Of a stretch of 64,000 bases of DNA, positions 1 through 6,820 are shown piece by piece. Source of the stretch: Acidobacteriota bacterium (lineage in GTDB: Bacteria > Acidobacteriota > Terriglobia > Bryobacterales > Bryobacteraceae); the NCBI GenBank assembly GCA_947470805.1, contig CANIVU010000006.1, positions 62,001 through 126,000 on the forward strand, written 5' to 3'. A program made the position numbers and the translations under genes. The notes below the pieces were generated by a model. It searched no databases. It worked only from the letters and a program-made list of their open reading frames with translations, and had not been told where the DNA came from. Within the stretch, counting starts at the first letter, position 1. Every line of letters starts with the position of its first letter.

Positions 1-1
1 T

Positions 2-1381
2 GTCGTCGCCCAAAGTGTCGGTGCTGTCTTCGCCGCCGCCTGGGCTCACGACTACGCCCCCCAAATCCGTTGCCTCGTATTAGCGTCGCCGGCTTTCAAG
101 GTCAAACTCTACGTCCCCTTCGCCCGCCTCGGCCTCACAGTCTGGCACTCCCTCATCGGCGACTTCTTCGTCCAGTCCTATGTAACCGGCAGCGCCCTCA
201 CCCACGACGCCGACCGCGCCAAGAGCTACTCGACTGACCCGCTGATCAAGCGCCCCATCTCCGCCCGTGTGTTACTGGGCCTGTATGACACCGCCAGCCG
301 GGTCATTGAGGATGCGCAAGCCATCCATATACCCACGCAGTTACTCCTCTCCGGGAAGGATTGGGTCGTCAACAACAAACCACAGCACGACTTCTATAAC
401 AACCTCGGCACGAAGGAAAAAGAGATACATACCTTCGACGGATTCTTTCACGACACTCTCGGCGAAAAGGACCGCCACTTACCCATCGGCAAGGCCCGCG
501 AATTTATCCTGAAATACTTCTCTCGCCCGCCGGTGACCGTCGACCTGTCAGACGCTGATCGGCGTGGGTACACCTACGACGAATACGAAGCACTGCGGAA
601 GCCTAAGTTCAACCTGAATTTCGCCATCCAAAAGCTCTCGATGAACACGAGTGGCAAGCTGCTATCGAAGGGAATCAAGCTCGGCATCGACACCGGCTTC
701 GACTCCGGCGCCACGCTCGATTACGTCTATCGCAATGAGCCCAATGGACTTATCGACTGGTTCTACCTGAACGCGATCGGCTGGCGCGGCATCCGTATCC
801 GGCGCCGCCACCTGGAAGAATCGATCCGCCAGACCATTGAACAGGTTCAAAAACGAGGACTTCCGGCCCGGATTGTCGATATCGCCGCCGGCCATGGGCG
901 CTATGTGCTGGACGCGGCCGCCAAGGCCGACCATATCCGCTTACGCGATTACCGCCTGGAAAACGTCGCTGATGGCCGCAAACTAATTGCAGCAAAAGGA
1001 GTTAACGCCACCTTCGAGCAAGGCGACGCCTTTGACCGGTCCGCGCTCTCCGCCCTCGACCCGAAACCGACAATTGGCGTTGTTTCAGGACTTTACGAGC
1101 TATTTCCGGACAACTCGCTCCTCCAAAAATCGCTCGGCGGGCTGGCCGACGCCATTCCAGCCGGGGGCTTTCTGATCTACACCGGCCAACCCTGGCACCC
1201 GCAACTGGAAATGATCGCCCGAACGCTGACCAGCCACAAGGCCAAGGGCGAGCCGTGGATCATGCGGCGGCGTACGCAACTCGAATTGGATCAACTAGTT
1301 ACAGCCGCTGGCTTCCGGAAAGTGGAACAGAGGGTGGACGAATGGGGTATCTTCACCGTCTCTATCGCCCAGAAAATCTAA
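2..1381 (+). CDS. Bifunctional alpha/beta hydrolase / SAM-dependent methyltransferase (YnbC-like), 5' partial
   Basis: The frame is open from base 2, so the start lies left of the window. The N-terminal part is the end of an alpha/beta hydrolase: a nucleophile-elbow-like AQSVGA motif at the very edge, and later LLLSGKDWVV and a late His (FFHDTL) fitting the acid and His regions. From about base 800 a Rossmann-type methyltransferase follows with the motif-I sequence VDIAAGHGRY. The hydrolase-methyltransferase fusion followed by a PAP2-phosphatase matches E. coli ynbC-ynbD, whose substrates are not established; a role in modifying or releasing a lipid is inferred. The stop overlaps the next start by 40 bases, indicating one operon. 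Confidence 0.85.
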   Translation, partial: VVAQSVGAVFAAAWAHDYAPQIRCLVLASPAFKVKLYVPFARLGLTVWHSLIGDFFVQSYVTGSALTHDADRAKSYSTDPLIKRPISARVLLGLYDTASRVIEDAQAIHIPTQLLLSGKDWVVNNKPQHDFYNNLGTKEKEIHTFDGFFHDTLGEKDRHLPIGKAREFILKYFSRPPVTVDLSDADRRGYTYDEYEALRKPKFNLNFAIQKLSMNTSGKLLSKGIKLGIDTGFDSGATLDYVYRNEPNGLIDWFYLNAIGWRGIRIRRRHLEESIRQTIEQVQKRGLPARIVDIAAGHGRYVLDAAAKADHIRLRDYRLENVADGRKLIAAKGVNATFEQGDAFDRSALSALDPKPTIGVVSGLYELFPDNSLLQKSLGGLADAIPAGGFLIYTGQPWHPQLEMIARTLTSHKAKGEPWIMRRRTQLELDQLVTAAGFRKVEQRVDEWGIFTVSIAQKI

Positions 1382-2574
1382 GGCGACTGGCCTGGCTTGC
1401 TTTCCTGGGGCCGTTCTTCTTTGTTTCCTATAACTTCGCCAACCACCTCGCCGCCGCCCAGGAGCCCGGCGTACCATCGATCGTCTTCGCCTGGGAGCAC
1501 CACATCCCGTTTTTGGCCTGGACCATCGTGCCATACTGGTCCTCGGACCTGCTCTATGCCGCTTCGTTTCTCACCTGCCGAACCAAATCCGAGATCGATC
1601 GCCTAGGACTACGGCTGCTCACGGTCCAGTGCATTTCTATCGTTTTTTTCGTGGTTGTTCCGCTCAAATTGACGCATTTTCGTGTACCTTTAGACGGTTT
1701 TTACGCACCGCTTTTTCAAACACTCGTTTCATTTGACTGGTCGTACAACATGGCGCCCTCCCTCCACGTCTCCCTCGCCTGGATCCTTTGGCGGCAGTTT
1801 CGGGGACCGGTTTGGGGCGCATGGTTCCTCCTCATCGGCCTCTCGACGATGACGACTTATCAACATCACTTCATCGACCTGCCGACAGGGCTCTGGGCGG
1901 GGGTGCTGGTGACCGCGCTGATTCCCGAACGGCGGCGGCCGGAATGCGCCCGTCCGCGGCTGGCGGCGTTCTATGGACTGGGGGCGGTGGCGTTGACGGT
2001 GGCGGCATTCTGGTGGGGGTGGTGGGGGCTGCTGTGGCCGGGATTCGCGCTGTCGCTGGTGATGGCGGCGTATGTTACGGGAAACGTCGAATTGCTAGGG
2101 AAAACCGAACATTTCCCTCCGGTTTGGATGTGGCCATATACGGTTTTCGCGTGGGTCAATTCGGTCGCATGGCGGACGGGTGTGAGCGAGATTGTTCCCG
2201 GCATCTGGGTGGGCCGGCCGAACAGATCGGGGTATGGAAGTGTTGTCGATCTGACGGCGGAATTGCCGGTCCGGGCCGAGGTTCATGTGCAAATGCTCGA
2301 CCTGGCCCTTCCCTCCTCCGAGCAGATAAGCACCGCCGTTTCAGGTATTTCGCGAATGGCATCGCGCCGGCCAACGCTGGTGTGTTGCGCGCTGGGGTAT
2401 TCGCGGAGCGCGGCCTCAGTGGCGGCGTGGCTGGTTGCGGAGGGCAGAGCGCCGGGCATTCCGGAGGCGGTGGAGATGGTACGGAAAGCACGACCGAAGG
2501 TCGTGCTTTCCCCCGCGATGGTGGCGCGTTTGACACAATGGGCGGAGACTCGAAATGCTGATCTTTCTCGATGA
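1342..2574 (+). CDS. PAP2 phosphatase fused to dual-specificity phosphatase (YnbD-like)
   Basis: A membrane protein of 410 residues. The start is ATG 1342, preceded by an AGAGGGTGG ribosome site, rather than an upstream ATG at 1255 lying deep inside the previous gene. The N-terminal half has several membrane segments and PAP2/DAG-pyrophosphatase-like motifs (APSLHVS near residue 137 and a TYQHHFIDLPTG element near 173-184). The C-terminal third is a protein-tyrosine/dual-specificity phosphatase: CCALGYSRSAA fits the CX5R(S/T) loop. The architecture matches YnbD of E. coli. The neighbours make lipid phosphates and CDP-lipids, so dephosphorylation of a lipid intermediate is the inferred role. 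Base composition flips abruptly from C-rich to G-rich at about 1870, just at the end of the PAP2 part. Confidence 0.85.
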   Translation: MGYLHRLYRPENLRRLAWLAFLGPFFFVSYNFANHLAAAQEPGVPSIVFAWEHHIPFLAWTIVPYWSSDLLYAASFLTCRTKSEIDRLGLRLLTVQCISIVFFVVVPLKLTHFRVPLDGFYAPLFQTLVSFDWSYNMAPSLHVSLAWILWRQFRGPVWGAWFLLIGLSTMTTYQHHFIDLPTGLWAGVLVTALIPERRRPECARPRLAAFYGLGAVALTVAAFWWGWWGLLWPGFALSLVMAAYVTGNVELLGKTEHFPPVWMWPYTVFAWVNSVAWRTGVSEIVPGIWVGRPNRSGYGSVVDLTAELPVRAEVHVQMLDLALPSSEQISTAVSGISRMASRRPTLVCCALGYSRSAASVAAWLVAEGRAPGIPEAVEMVRKARPKVVLSPAMVARLTQWAETRNADLSR

Positions 2575-2626
2575 GAGCCGTTGCTCGTTGTGCGGTGCCG
2601 CCGCACTGGGAGGCACTTGTCTCTAC

Positions 2627-2676
2627 TTTGCGCAAACCCACGAAAAAGGTGTAGTTTGCGCAGGAATAATGCGCAT
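2627..2676. promoter_or_regulatory. Cluster of TGCGCA palindromes / inverted repeat
   Basis: The 199-base gap between the YnbD-like gene and the next gene holds a perfect 10-base palindrome TTTGCGCAAA (2627-2636), a second copy of TTTGCGCA (2655-2662) and ATGCGCAT (2669-2676). The first two also form a 9-base inverted repeat, TGCGCAAAC (2629-2637) with GTTTGCGCA (2654-2662). It could be an operator or an RNA hairpin separating the two halves of the lipid cluster. No T-run follows it, so it is not a simple terminator. Function is inference. Confidence 0.4.
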
Positions 2677-2773
2677 CGATCGTCTTTGGGCCGGAGCGCT
2701 CCGCGGCATGGCGGGGGGCGCGTGGACGACGAGGCGTTGGGATGTTCGATGATTCGGTATTGTGGGGGGACCT

Positions 2774-3148
2774 ATGACCACACCGATTGATTTCCTGGGC
2801 ACGGCGGCGCTGTTGCGGGCGGGGTTTCGGGTGTCGATGGCCGGGCATGTGGGGGCGGTGCTGGCTGCATTAGGCTCGCCGGGGCCGGCGCGGTTGGTGG
2901 CTCTGGCGGCTTGGGGTTACCTGGTGTACTTACAGGTTCGAGTTAGTTTGGATGCCGAACTATTTACCGTTCTCGCGAATGGCGCCACGCCGGTTGACTT
3001 AGACGGTTTTTTGGTTCGGGCGGGTTTGGTGAAGCAGGCTCGGGAACGGACGGATGTGGACCGCTGCCGGGGGGCGCTGTGGTTGTGGCGATGGTTGATG
3101 GCGGTGTTGGTTATTGAGTTAGTCGCGGCGGTGATCGGGTTGCGATGA
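2774..3148 (+). CDS. Small membrane protein of the lipid cluster
   Basis: A protein of 124 residues from ATG 2774 (GGGGGGA just upstream; an in-frame GTG at 2762 would add four residues). It has a hydrophobic stretch near residues 33-50, a central polar part (TPVDLDGFLVRAGLVKQARERTDVDRCR) and a C-terminal hydrophobic helix ending VIELVAAVIGLR. I do not recognise the family. Its stop overlaps the acyltransferase start (ATGA at 3145-3148), so the two are translationally coupled. Location between a lipid phosphatase and an acyltransferase suggests a membrane accessory protein, but no catalytic motif is visible. Confidence 0.75.
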   Translation: MTTPIDFLGTAALLRAGFRVSMAGHVGAVLAALGSPGPARLVALAAWGYLVYLQVRVSLDAELFTVLANGATPVDLDGFLVRAGLVKQARERTDVDRCRGALWLWRWLMAVLVIELVAAVIGLR

Positions 3149-3744
3149 TTGCCTGGATTCTGTCGTTTGGGTTGCGGCTGTTGACGGGGGCGCATGGGCG
3201 CTGGAGCGGTTGCGCGCCGGAGCCGGTGCAGCGGATTTACTGTGTGAATCACACGTCGCATCTGGATTTTCTGTTGCTGTGGACGGCGTTGCCGGGTGCG
3301 CTGCGGCGGGCGACGCGGCCGGTGGCGGCGGCCGATTACTGGAACGCCGGGCCGGTGCGGCGGTACTTGATTCATCACGTCTTTCGCGGGGTGCTGGTGG
3401 ACCGGACGGGGAAGTTGGCGCAGCCGTTGGAGCCGGTGTTCACGGCCTTGGCGCAGGGGGATTCGCTGATCTTTTTTCCCGAGGGGACGCGGGGGCCGGG
3501 GGAGGGGTTGTTGCCGTTGAAGAGCGGGATCTTCCATGTGGCGCGGGAGTGGCCGGTGGTGGATCTGGTGCCGGTTTGGATCGATAATTCCTACCGCGTG
3601 ATGCCGAAGGGTGTTTTTTTTCCGATTCCTTTACTTTGTTCGATGACTTTTGGCGCTCCTTTGCGCCTGTATGAGGGGGAGGAGCGGGATTCGTTTCTGC
3701 TTCGCCTGCGAATCGCGATGCTGGAGTTGCAACCACCACAATGA
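3145..3744 (+). CDS. plsC: 1-acyl-sn-glycerol-3-phosphate acyltransferase family protein
   Basis: A protein of 199 residues with the acyltransferase HX4D motif NHTSHLDF (about residues 35-42) and the substrate-binding block FPEGTRG (about 112-118). These are the defining motifs of the PlsC/LPLAT family, which transfers an acyl chain to lysophosphatidate or a related lysolipid at the inner membrane. The chain is shorter than typical PlsC and starts almost directly with a single hydrophobic segment. It overlaps both neighbours by four bases (ATGA), so it belongs to the same operon as the CdsA-like gene. It may be specialised for this cluster and not the housekeeping PlsC. Confidence 0.85.
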   Translation: MIAWILSFGLRLLTGAHGRWSGCAPEPVQRIYCVNHTSHLDFLLLWTALPGALRRATRPVAAADYWNAGPVRRYLIHHVFRGVLVDRTGKLAQPLEPVFTALAQGDSLIFFPEGTRGPGEGLLPLKSGIFHVAREWPVVDLVPVWIDNSYRVMPKGVFFPIPLLCSMTFGAPLRLYEGEERDSFLLRLRIAMLELQPPQ

Positions 3745-4673
3745 ACGTTCCTCACGAGGCTGTGCTGATCTTTGCCGGGTTGGGAGTGGCGCTGCTTGTT
3801 GCGTCGGTGGTGGGGTATGTTTTGCACAGCCGGGCGGCGGGGGCGGCTGTGGAAAATTTGAATGCGCGGATTCGGGCTTGGTGGGTGATGATTGCGATTT
3901 CCGGTGGGGTGTTGGTGGCCGGGAATGGGGCGATTGTGGCTCTGTTTGGGCTTCTTTCGTTTTTGGCGCTGCGAGAGTTTGTGACGCAGACACCCGTGCG
4001 GCGGGCGGATCATACGGCGTTGTTTGTTAGCTTCTTTTTGGCGCTGCCGGTCCAGTATGTATTGGTCGAGGTGGAGTGGTATGGGCTGTTCGCGATTTTC
4101 ATTCCGGTCTATGCGTTTTTGACGATTCCGATTTTGTCGGCCGTTTTCGCGGATGCGCAGAAGTTCTTGCAGCGGACGGCGGAAACGCAGTGGGGGTTGA
4201 TGATTTGCGTCTACTGTTTGTCGCATGTGCCGGCGTTGTTGACGTTACATATTCCGGGGTATCAGGGGCGGGGGGCGTTGTTAGTCGTCTTTTTGATGTT
4301 AGTGGTGCAGGCCTCCGATGTATTGCAATATATCTGGGGGAAGTTACTGGGGCGGCACCAGATTGCACCTCGGGTTTCGCCGGCGAAGACGGTGGAGGGG
4401 TTTGTTGGCGGGGTGGTGAGCGCGACGTTGCTGGGCGCGGCTTTGTGGCAGATTACGCCTTTTTCCCCGGTTGGGGCGGGGGCGATGGCGTTGTTGATTA
4501 CGCTGGTTGGGTTCCTGGGCGGGCTGGTGATGTCGGCAATTAAGCGAGACCGGGGGATTAAGGATTGGGGGCAGTTACTGGAGGGACATGGGGGGATGCT
4601 GGACCGGTTGGATTCGGTGTGTTTTTCGGCGCCGATTTTCTTTCATGTTACTCGGTATTATTTTGCCAATTGA
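3741..4673 (+). CDS. Phosphatidate cytidylyltransferase (CdsA/YnbB-like)
   Basis: A polytopic membrane protein of 310 residues. The C-terminal signature SAIKRDRGIKDWG...HGGMLDRLDS (about residues 256-290) is the CDP-diglyceride synthetase signature with its metal-binding acidic residues. The enzyme makes CDP-diacylglycerol from phosphatidate and CTP. Together with the PlsC-like gene (4-base overlap), the lipid phosphatase and the hydrolase-methyltransferase it mirrors the E. coli ynbABCD set, where ynbB is the CdsA-like member. A CDP-alcohol phosphatidyltransferase (YnbA) is not in the window and could lie just left of it. It overlaps the convergent gene by 16 bases. Confidence 0.88.
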   Translation: MNVPHEAVLIFAGLGVALLVASVVGYVLHSRAAGAAVENLNARIRAWWVMIAISGGVLVAGNGAIVALFGLLSFLALREFVTQTPVRRADHTALFVSFFLALPVQYVLVEVEWYGLFAIFIPVYAFLTIPILSAVFADAQKFLQRTAETQWGLMICVYCLSHVPALLTLHIPGYQGRGALLVVFLMLVVQASDVLQYIWGKLLGRHQIAPRVSPAKTVEGFVGGVVSATLLGAALWQITPFSPVGAGAMALLITLVGFLGGLVMSAIKRDRGIKDWGQLLEGHGGMLDRLDSVCFSAPIFFHVTRYYFAN

Positions 4674-5365
4674 CGGGCGGCTTCGCGGATCCAGGTATTG
4701 TTGGCGTTGGTTAGAGTTTTGATTTGTTGGAGGATGGCGGGTTTGGCGAGGATGCGGTCTATTTCTGCCGCATGGGGACTTATGCTGTCGGCGTCGATGT
4801 GGGTTCCGCCGAGGAGGATGAGGGCCGATAGAACTTCGTCGGGGTGTTGGGAATGGAGGTTGGGTTCGACGTCCGCGAGGGGTGGCGGGACTCCGATTTC
4901 ATAGTTGGGGAAGGCGTAATGATTGGGGATCAGTTTGCCGTTCGGGTCTTCGATGCGGATGAGGTGGAGTTGCTGATCGCGGAGGGTGAAGTAGATTTTG
5001 GCAATGTCGCGGCCGTTGATGACGGGGGTTGTGTTGATGGTGAGAAGATCGGCGCGGTAGTCGATTGAATAGGTCAGATTTGCCTGGCCGAGCCGGTTTC
5101 GCCAGCCGAGTTGGAACTTCCATGCTTTGACTTCCCTGCCCTGGGCGTTGAGGAGTTGGAGACCGCCGTAGGTGCCGCCTGGGATACTGAAGACGTCTGC
5201 GAGGTAGAGGGCGATTTGGGTGACTTGGGGTTGAGCGATGCCCGGTTTCCTGAGATAGCTGGGCGGTGGGGGTGGAACTAGGCGCAGTTGGAGGCGTTGA
5301 CTTGGGACAGGTTGGGCGATTCCGGGTATGACGGTGAATAGTAGGAGTAGGGGCCGGCGGGTCAT
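4658..5365 (-). CDS. Secreted protein of unknown function
   Basis: A protein of 235 residues. The first 18 or so residues (MTRRPLLLLFTVIPGIAQ) form a signal peptide. A Pro-rich segment (VPPPPPSYLRKPG) follows, then a mostly beta-rich region and a short helical C-terminus. It contains YIEIGV-type strands but no motif I can assign. The stop overlaps the convergent CdsA-like gene by 16 bases. Such Pro-rich exported proteins are common in acidobacteria. The function is unknown. Confidence 0.7.
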   Translation of the reverse strand: MTRRPLLLLFTVIPGIAQPVPSQRLQLRLVPPPPPSYLRKPGIAQPQVTQIALYLADVFSIPGGTYGGLQLLNAQGREVKAWKFQLGWRNRLGQANLTYSIDYRADLLTINTTPVINGRDIAKIYFTLRDQQLHLIRIEDPNGKLIPNHYAFPNYEIGVPPPLADVEPNLHSQHPDEVLSALILLGGTHIDADSISPHAAEIDRILAKPAILQQIKTLTNANNTWIREAARQLAK

Positions 5366-5543
5366 TTGGAAAGCGTTCTCATTGTTTGACTCGTTGCCGG
5401 ATCTCCGGGTTGCGAGGATGTGTGTCCAGGCCCGGCGCGTGTTTGGGATAGGGATTCTCCGACCTCGGGGATTTCCGGTAGCACGGCCCTGTGGAAAAGT
5501 GACGTAGAATGGTCGTCCTATGACGAACCTGCTGTTGTGATGG

Positions 5544-5885
5544 GTGATGAGCGCGGTGGCGCTGTTTGTGGTGACCTATTTTGTGCCGGGGGTTTCGGTC
5601 TCCGGCTTCGTCGCGGCGCTGGTGGCGGCAGCGGCGATTGGGTTCATTAACGCAACGCTGGGGGCGGTCATTAAGTTCTTTGCGTTGCCGTTGCGGATCG
5701 TGACGCTGGGGTTGGCTTCGTTGGTCATCAACGCGTTGATGCTCATGCTCGCGGCGGCGGTTGTGCCGGGGTTTTATGTGAGCGGGTTTATCGCGGCGCT
5801 GGTGGGGTCCATTGTGCTGAGCTTGACGACGGCGGTGTTTGGGTGGTTTTTGCCGTCCGATTCGGAGAAGACTCCTAGCCGGTAG
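5544..5885 (+). CDS. Phage-holin superfamily IV-like membrane protein (DUF, 4 TM), possible nonsense codon upstream
   Basis: About 113 residues with four hydrophobic segments and the paired Pro-Gly-Val/Phe motifs (FVPGVSVSGF and VVPGFYVSGF) typical of small 4-TM proteins of the mycobacterial-phage-holin IV group, found widely in bacterial chromosomes. Upstream and in the same frame lies ATG 5520 followed by codons for T-N-L-L-L, then TGA (5538-5540), W, V, M. Family members normally begin with a very similar sequence having Arg where the TGA stands, so the gene probably once began at 5520. Translation could restart at GTG 5544 or ATG 5547. The end overlaps the LysR gene by 11 bases. Confidence 0.7.
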   Translation: MMSAVALFVVTYFVPGVSVSGFVAALVAAAAIGFINATLGAVIKFFALPLRIVTLGLASLVINALMLMLAAAVVPGFYVSGFIAALVGSIVLSLTTAVFGWFLPSDSEKTPSR

Positions 5886-6735
5886 GTTTACATGTTTCGA
5901 GGAATACTGCTCGGAGCCAGCGGTGGGCGGGATCGGCGTCCATTCTGGGGTGCCAGATGAGGGAGATCGTGATTGTCGGGGCTGGGAATGGGAGGTGGTA
6001 GCTGTATAGGCCTAAGCGGAGGTTGCCGGTTTGGCGTTCGGGGACGGTGGCGATTAAGTCTGTTTCGCGGGCGAGGGCCAGGGCTGCGGAGAAGGTGCTG
6101 ACGGTTATGGCGATCTTGCGGGGTGTGGCGAGGGCTTCGTCGATTTGCTGGTTCAGTGCTCCGTGGCGGGTTAGGGCGATGTGGCTGGCTTTGGCGTAGC
6201 GGTTAGTTTTGTTGCGGGATACGGCTATGAAACGGTCGTGGAAGAGCGCCTGGGCACGGAGTTCGGGGTGGGTGGTGTGGCCGATGACGCCGGTTTCGAG
6301 GTCCGCTGCGCCGTCGCGGAGGGCGGTGCTTTCCTTGCTTCCCTTTTGTTGGAAGCAGAGGCGGACTTTGGGGGCTTCCTTCGCGATCCTTTTTAGCAGG
6401 GCTGGGGCGAAGTTTTCGGCGAAGCCTTCGCGGGCGCGGATGGTGAATGTTCGTTCCAGTTCTTTTAGGTTGGGGGGTGTTGTGGGGCGGAGGACGATTT
6501 GGGCGTCCTGTACCAATTGGTGGACCTGTTCGCGGAGTTCGTTGGCGCGGGGGGTGGGAACGAGGCCGCGGCCGGCGCGGACGAGGAGGGGGTCTCCGGT
6601 GGTTTCGCGGAGGCGGGCGAGGGCGCGGCTCATGGCGGATGGGCTCAACTGCAAGCGGCGGGCGGCGCCGGCGACGCTGCCTTCGGCCAGGACCGCGTCG
6701 AGGGTGATGAGCAGGTTGAAATCGGGAAGCGCCAT
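5875..6735 (-). CDS. LysR-family transcriptional regulator
   Basis: A protein of 286 residues from ATG 6735. The N-terminal winged helix is clear (LLITLDAVLAEGSVAGAARRLQ, then SPSAMSRALARLRE at about residues 27-40). A LysR substrate-binding domain follows to the end. The open frame extends further upstream but into the divergent transporter gene, so the ATG giving MALPDFNLL is the natural start. It is divergent to an MFS exporter with an 85-base gap that holds a perfect palindrome, the usual arrangement for LysR control of an efflux gene. The effector is unknown. Confidence 0.92.
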   Translation of the reverse strand: MALPDFNLLITLDAVLAEGSVAGAARRLQLSPSAMSRALARLRETTGDPLLVRAGRGLVPTPRANELREQVHQLVQDAQIVLRPTTPPNLKELERTFTIRAREGFAENFAPALLKRIAKEAPKVRLCFQQKGSKESTALRDGAADLETGVIGHTTHPELRAQALFHDRFIAVSRNKTNRYAKASHIALTRHGALNQQIDEALATPRKIAITVSTFSAALALARETDLIATVPERQTGNLRLGLYSYHLPFPAPTITISLIWHPRMDADPAHRWLRAVFLETCKPTG

Positions 6736-6738
6736 GGA

Positions 6739-6774
6739 TTGAGTATATGGCGTTCGGTGCACTATTTGAGTGCA
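6739..6774 (+). promoter_or_regulatory. Candidate promoter and LysR operator
   Basis: Between the divergent LysR and MFS genes, a perfect inverted repeat TGCACT-ATTTG-AGTGCA spans 6758-6774. It overlaps a weak plus-strand promoter match, TTGAGT (6739-6744), 17 bases, CTATTT (6762-6767), about 50 bases before the MFS start. A palindrome placed on the -10 element of the target gene is consistent with a regulator site. The canonical T-N11-A spacing of LysR boxes is not exactly met, so the assignment is inferred from position and symmetry. Confidence 0.5.
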
Positions 6775-6820
6775 ACTCGTGCGTCTTCCGCTTTCTCCCG
6801 TTGGCGCGTAGGGTGGGGGT

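Noticed and set aside
2555-2752. Possible 65-aa protein with several Cys between the YnbD-like gene and the next gene
   Set aside because: It overlaps the previous gene, runs through the palindrome cluster and shows no family, signal or convincing ribosome site.
6758-6774. Canonical LysR T-N11-A box
   Set aside because: The palindrome is perfect but the T-N11-A spacing is not met; reported only as a candidate operator.
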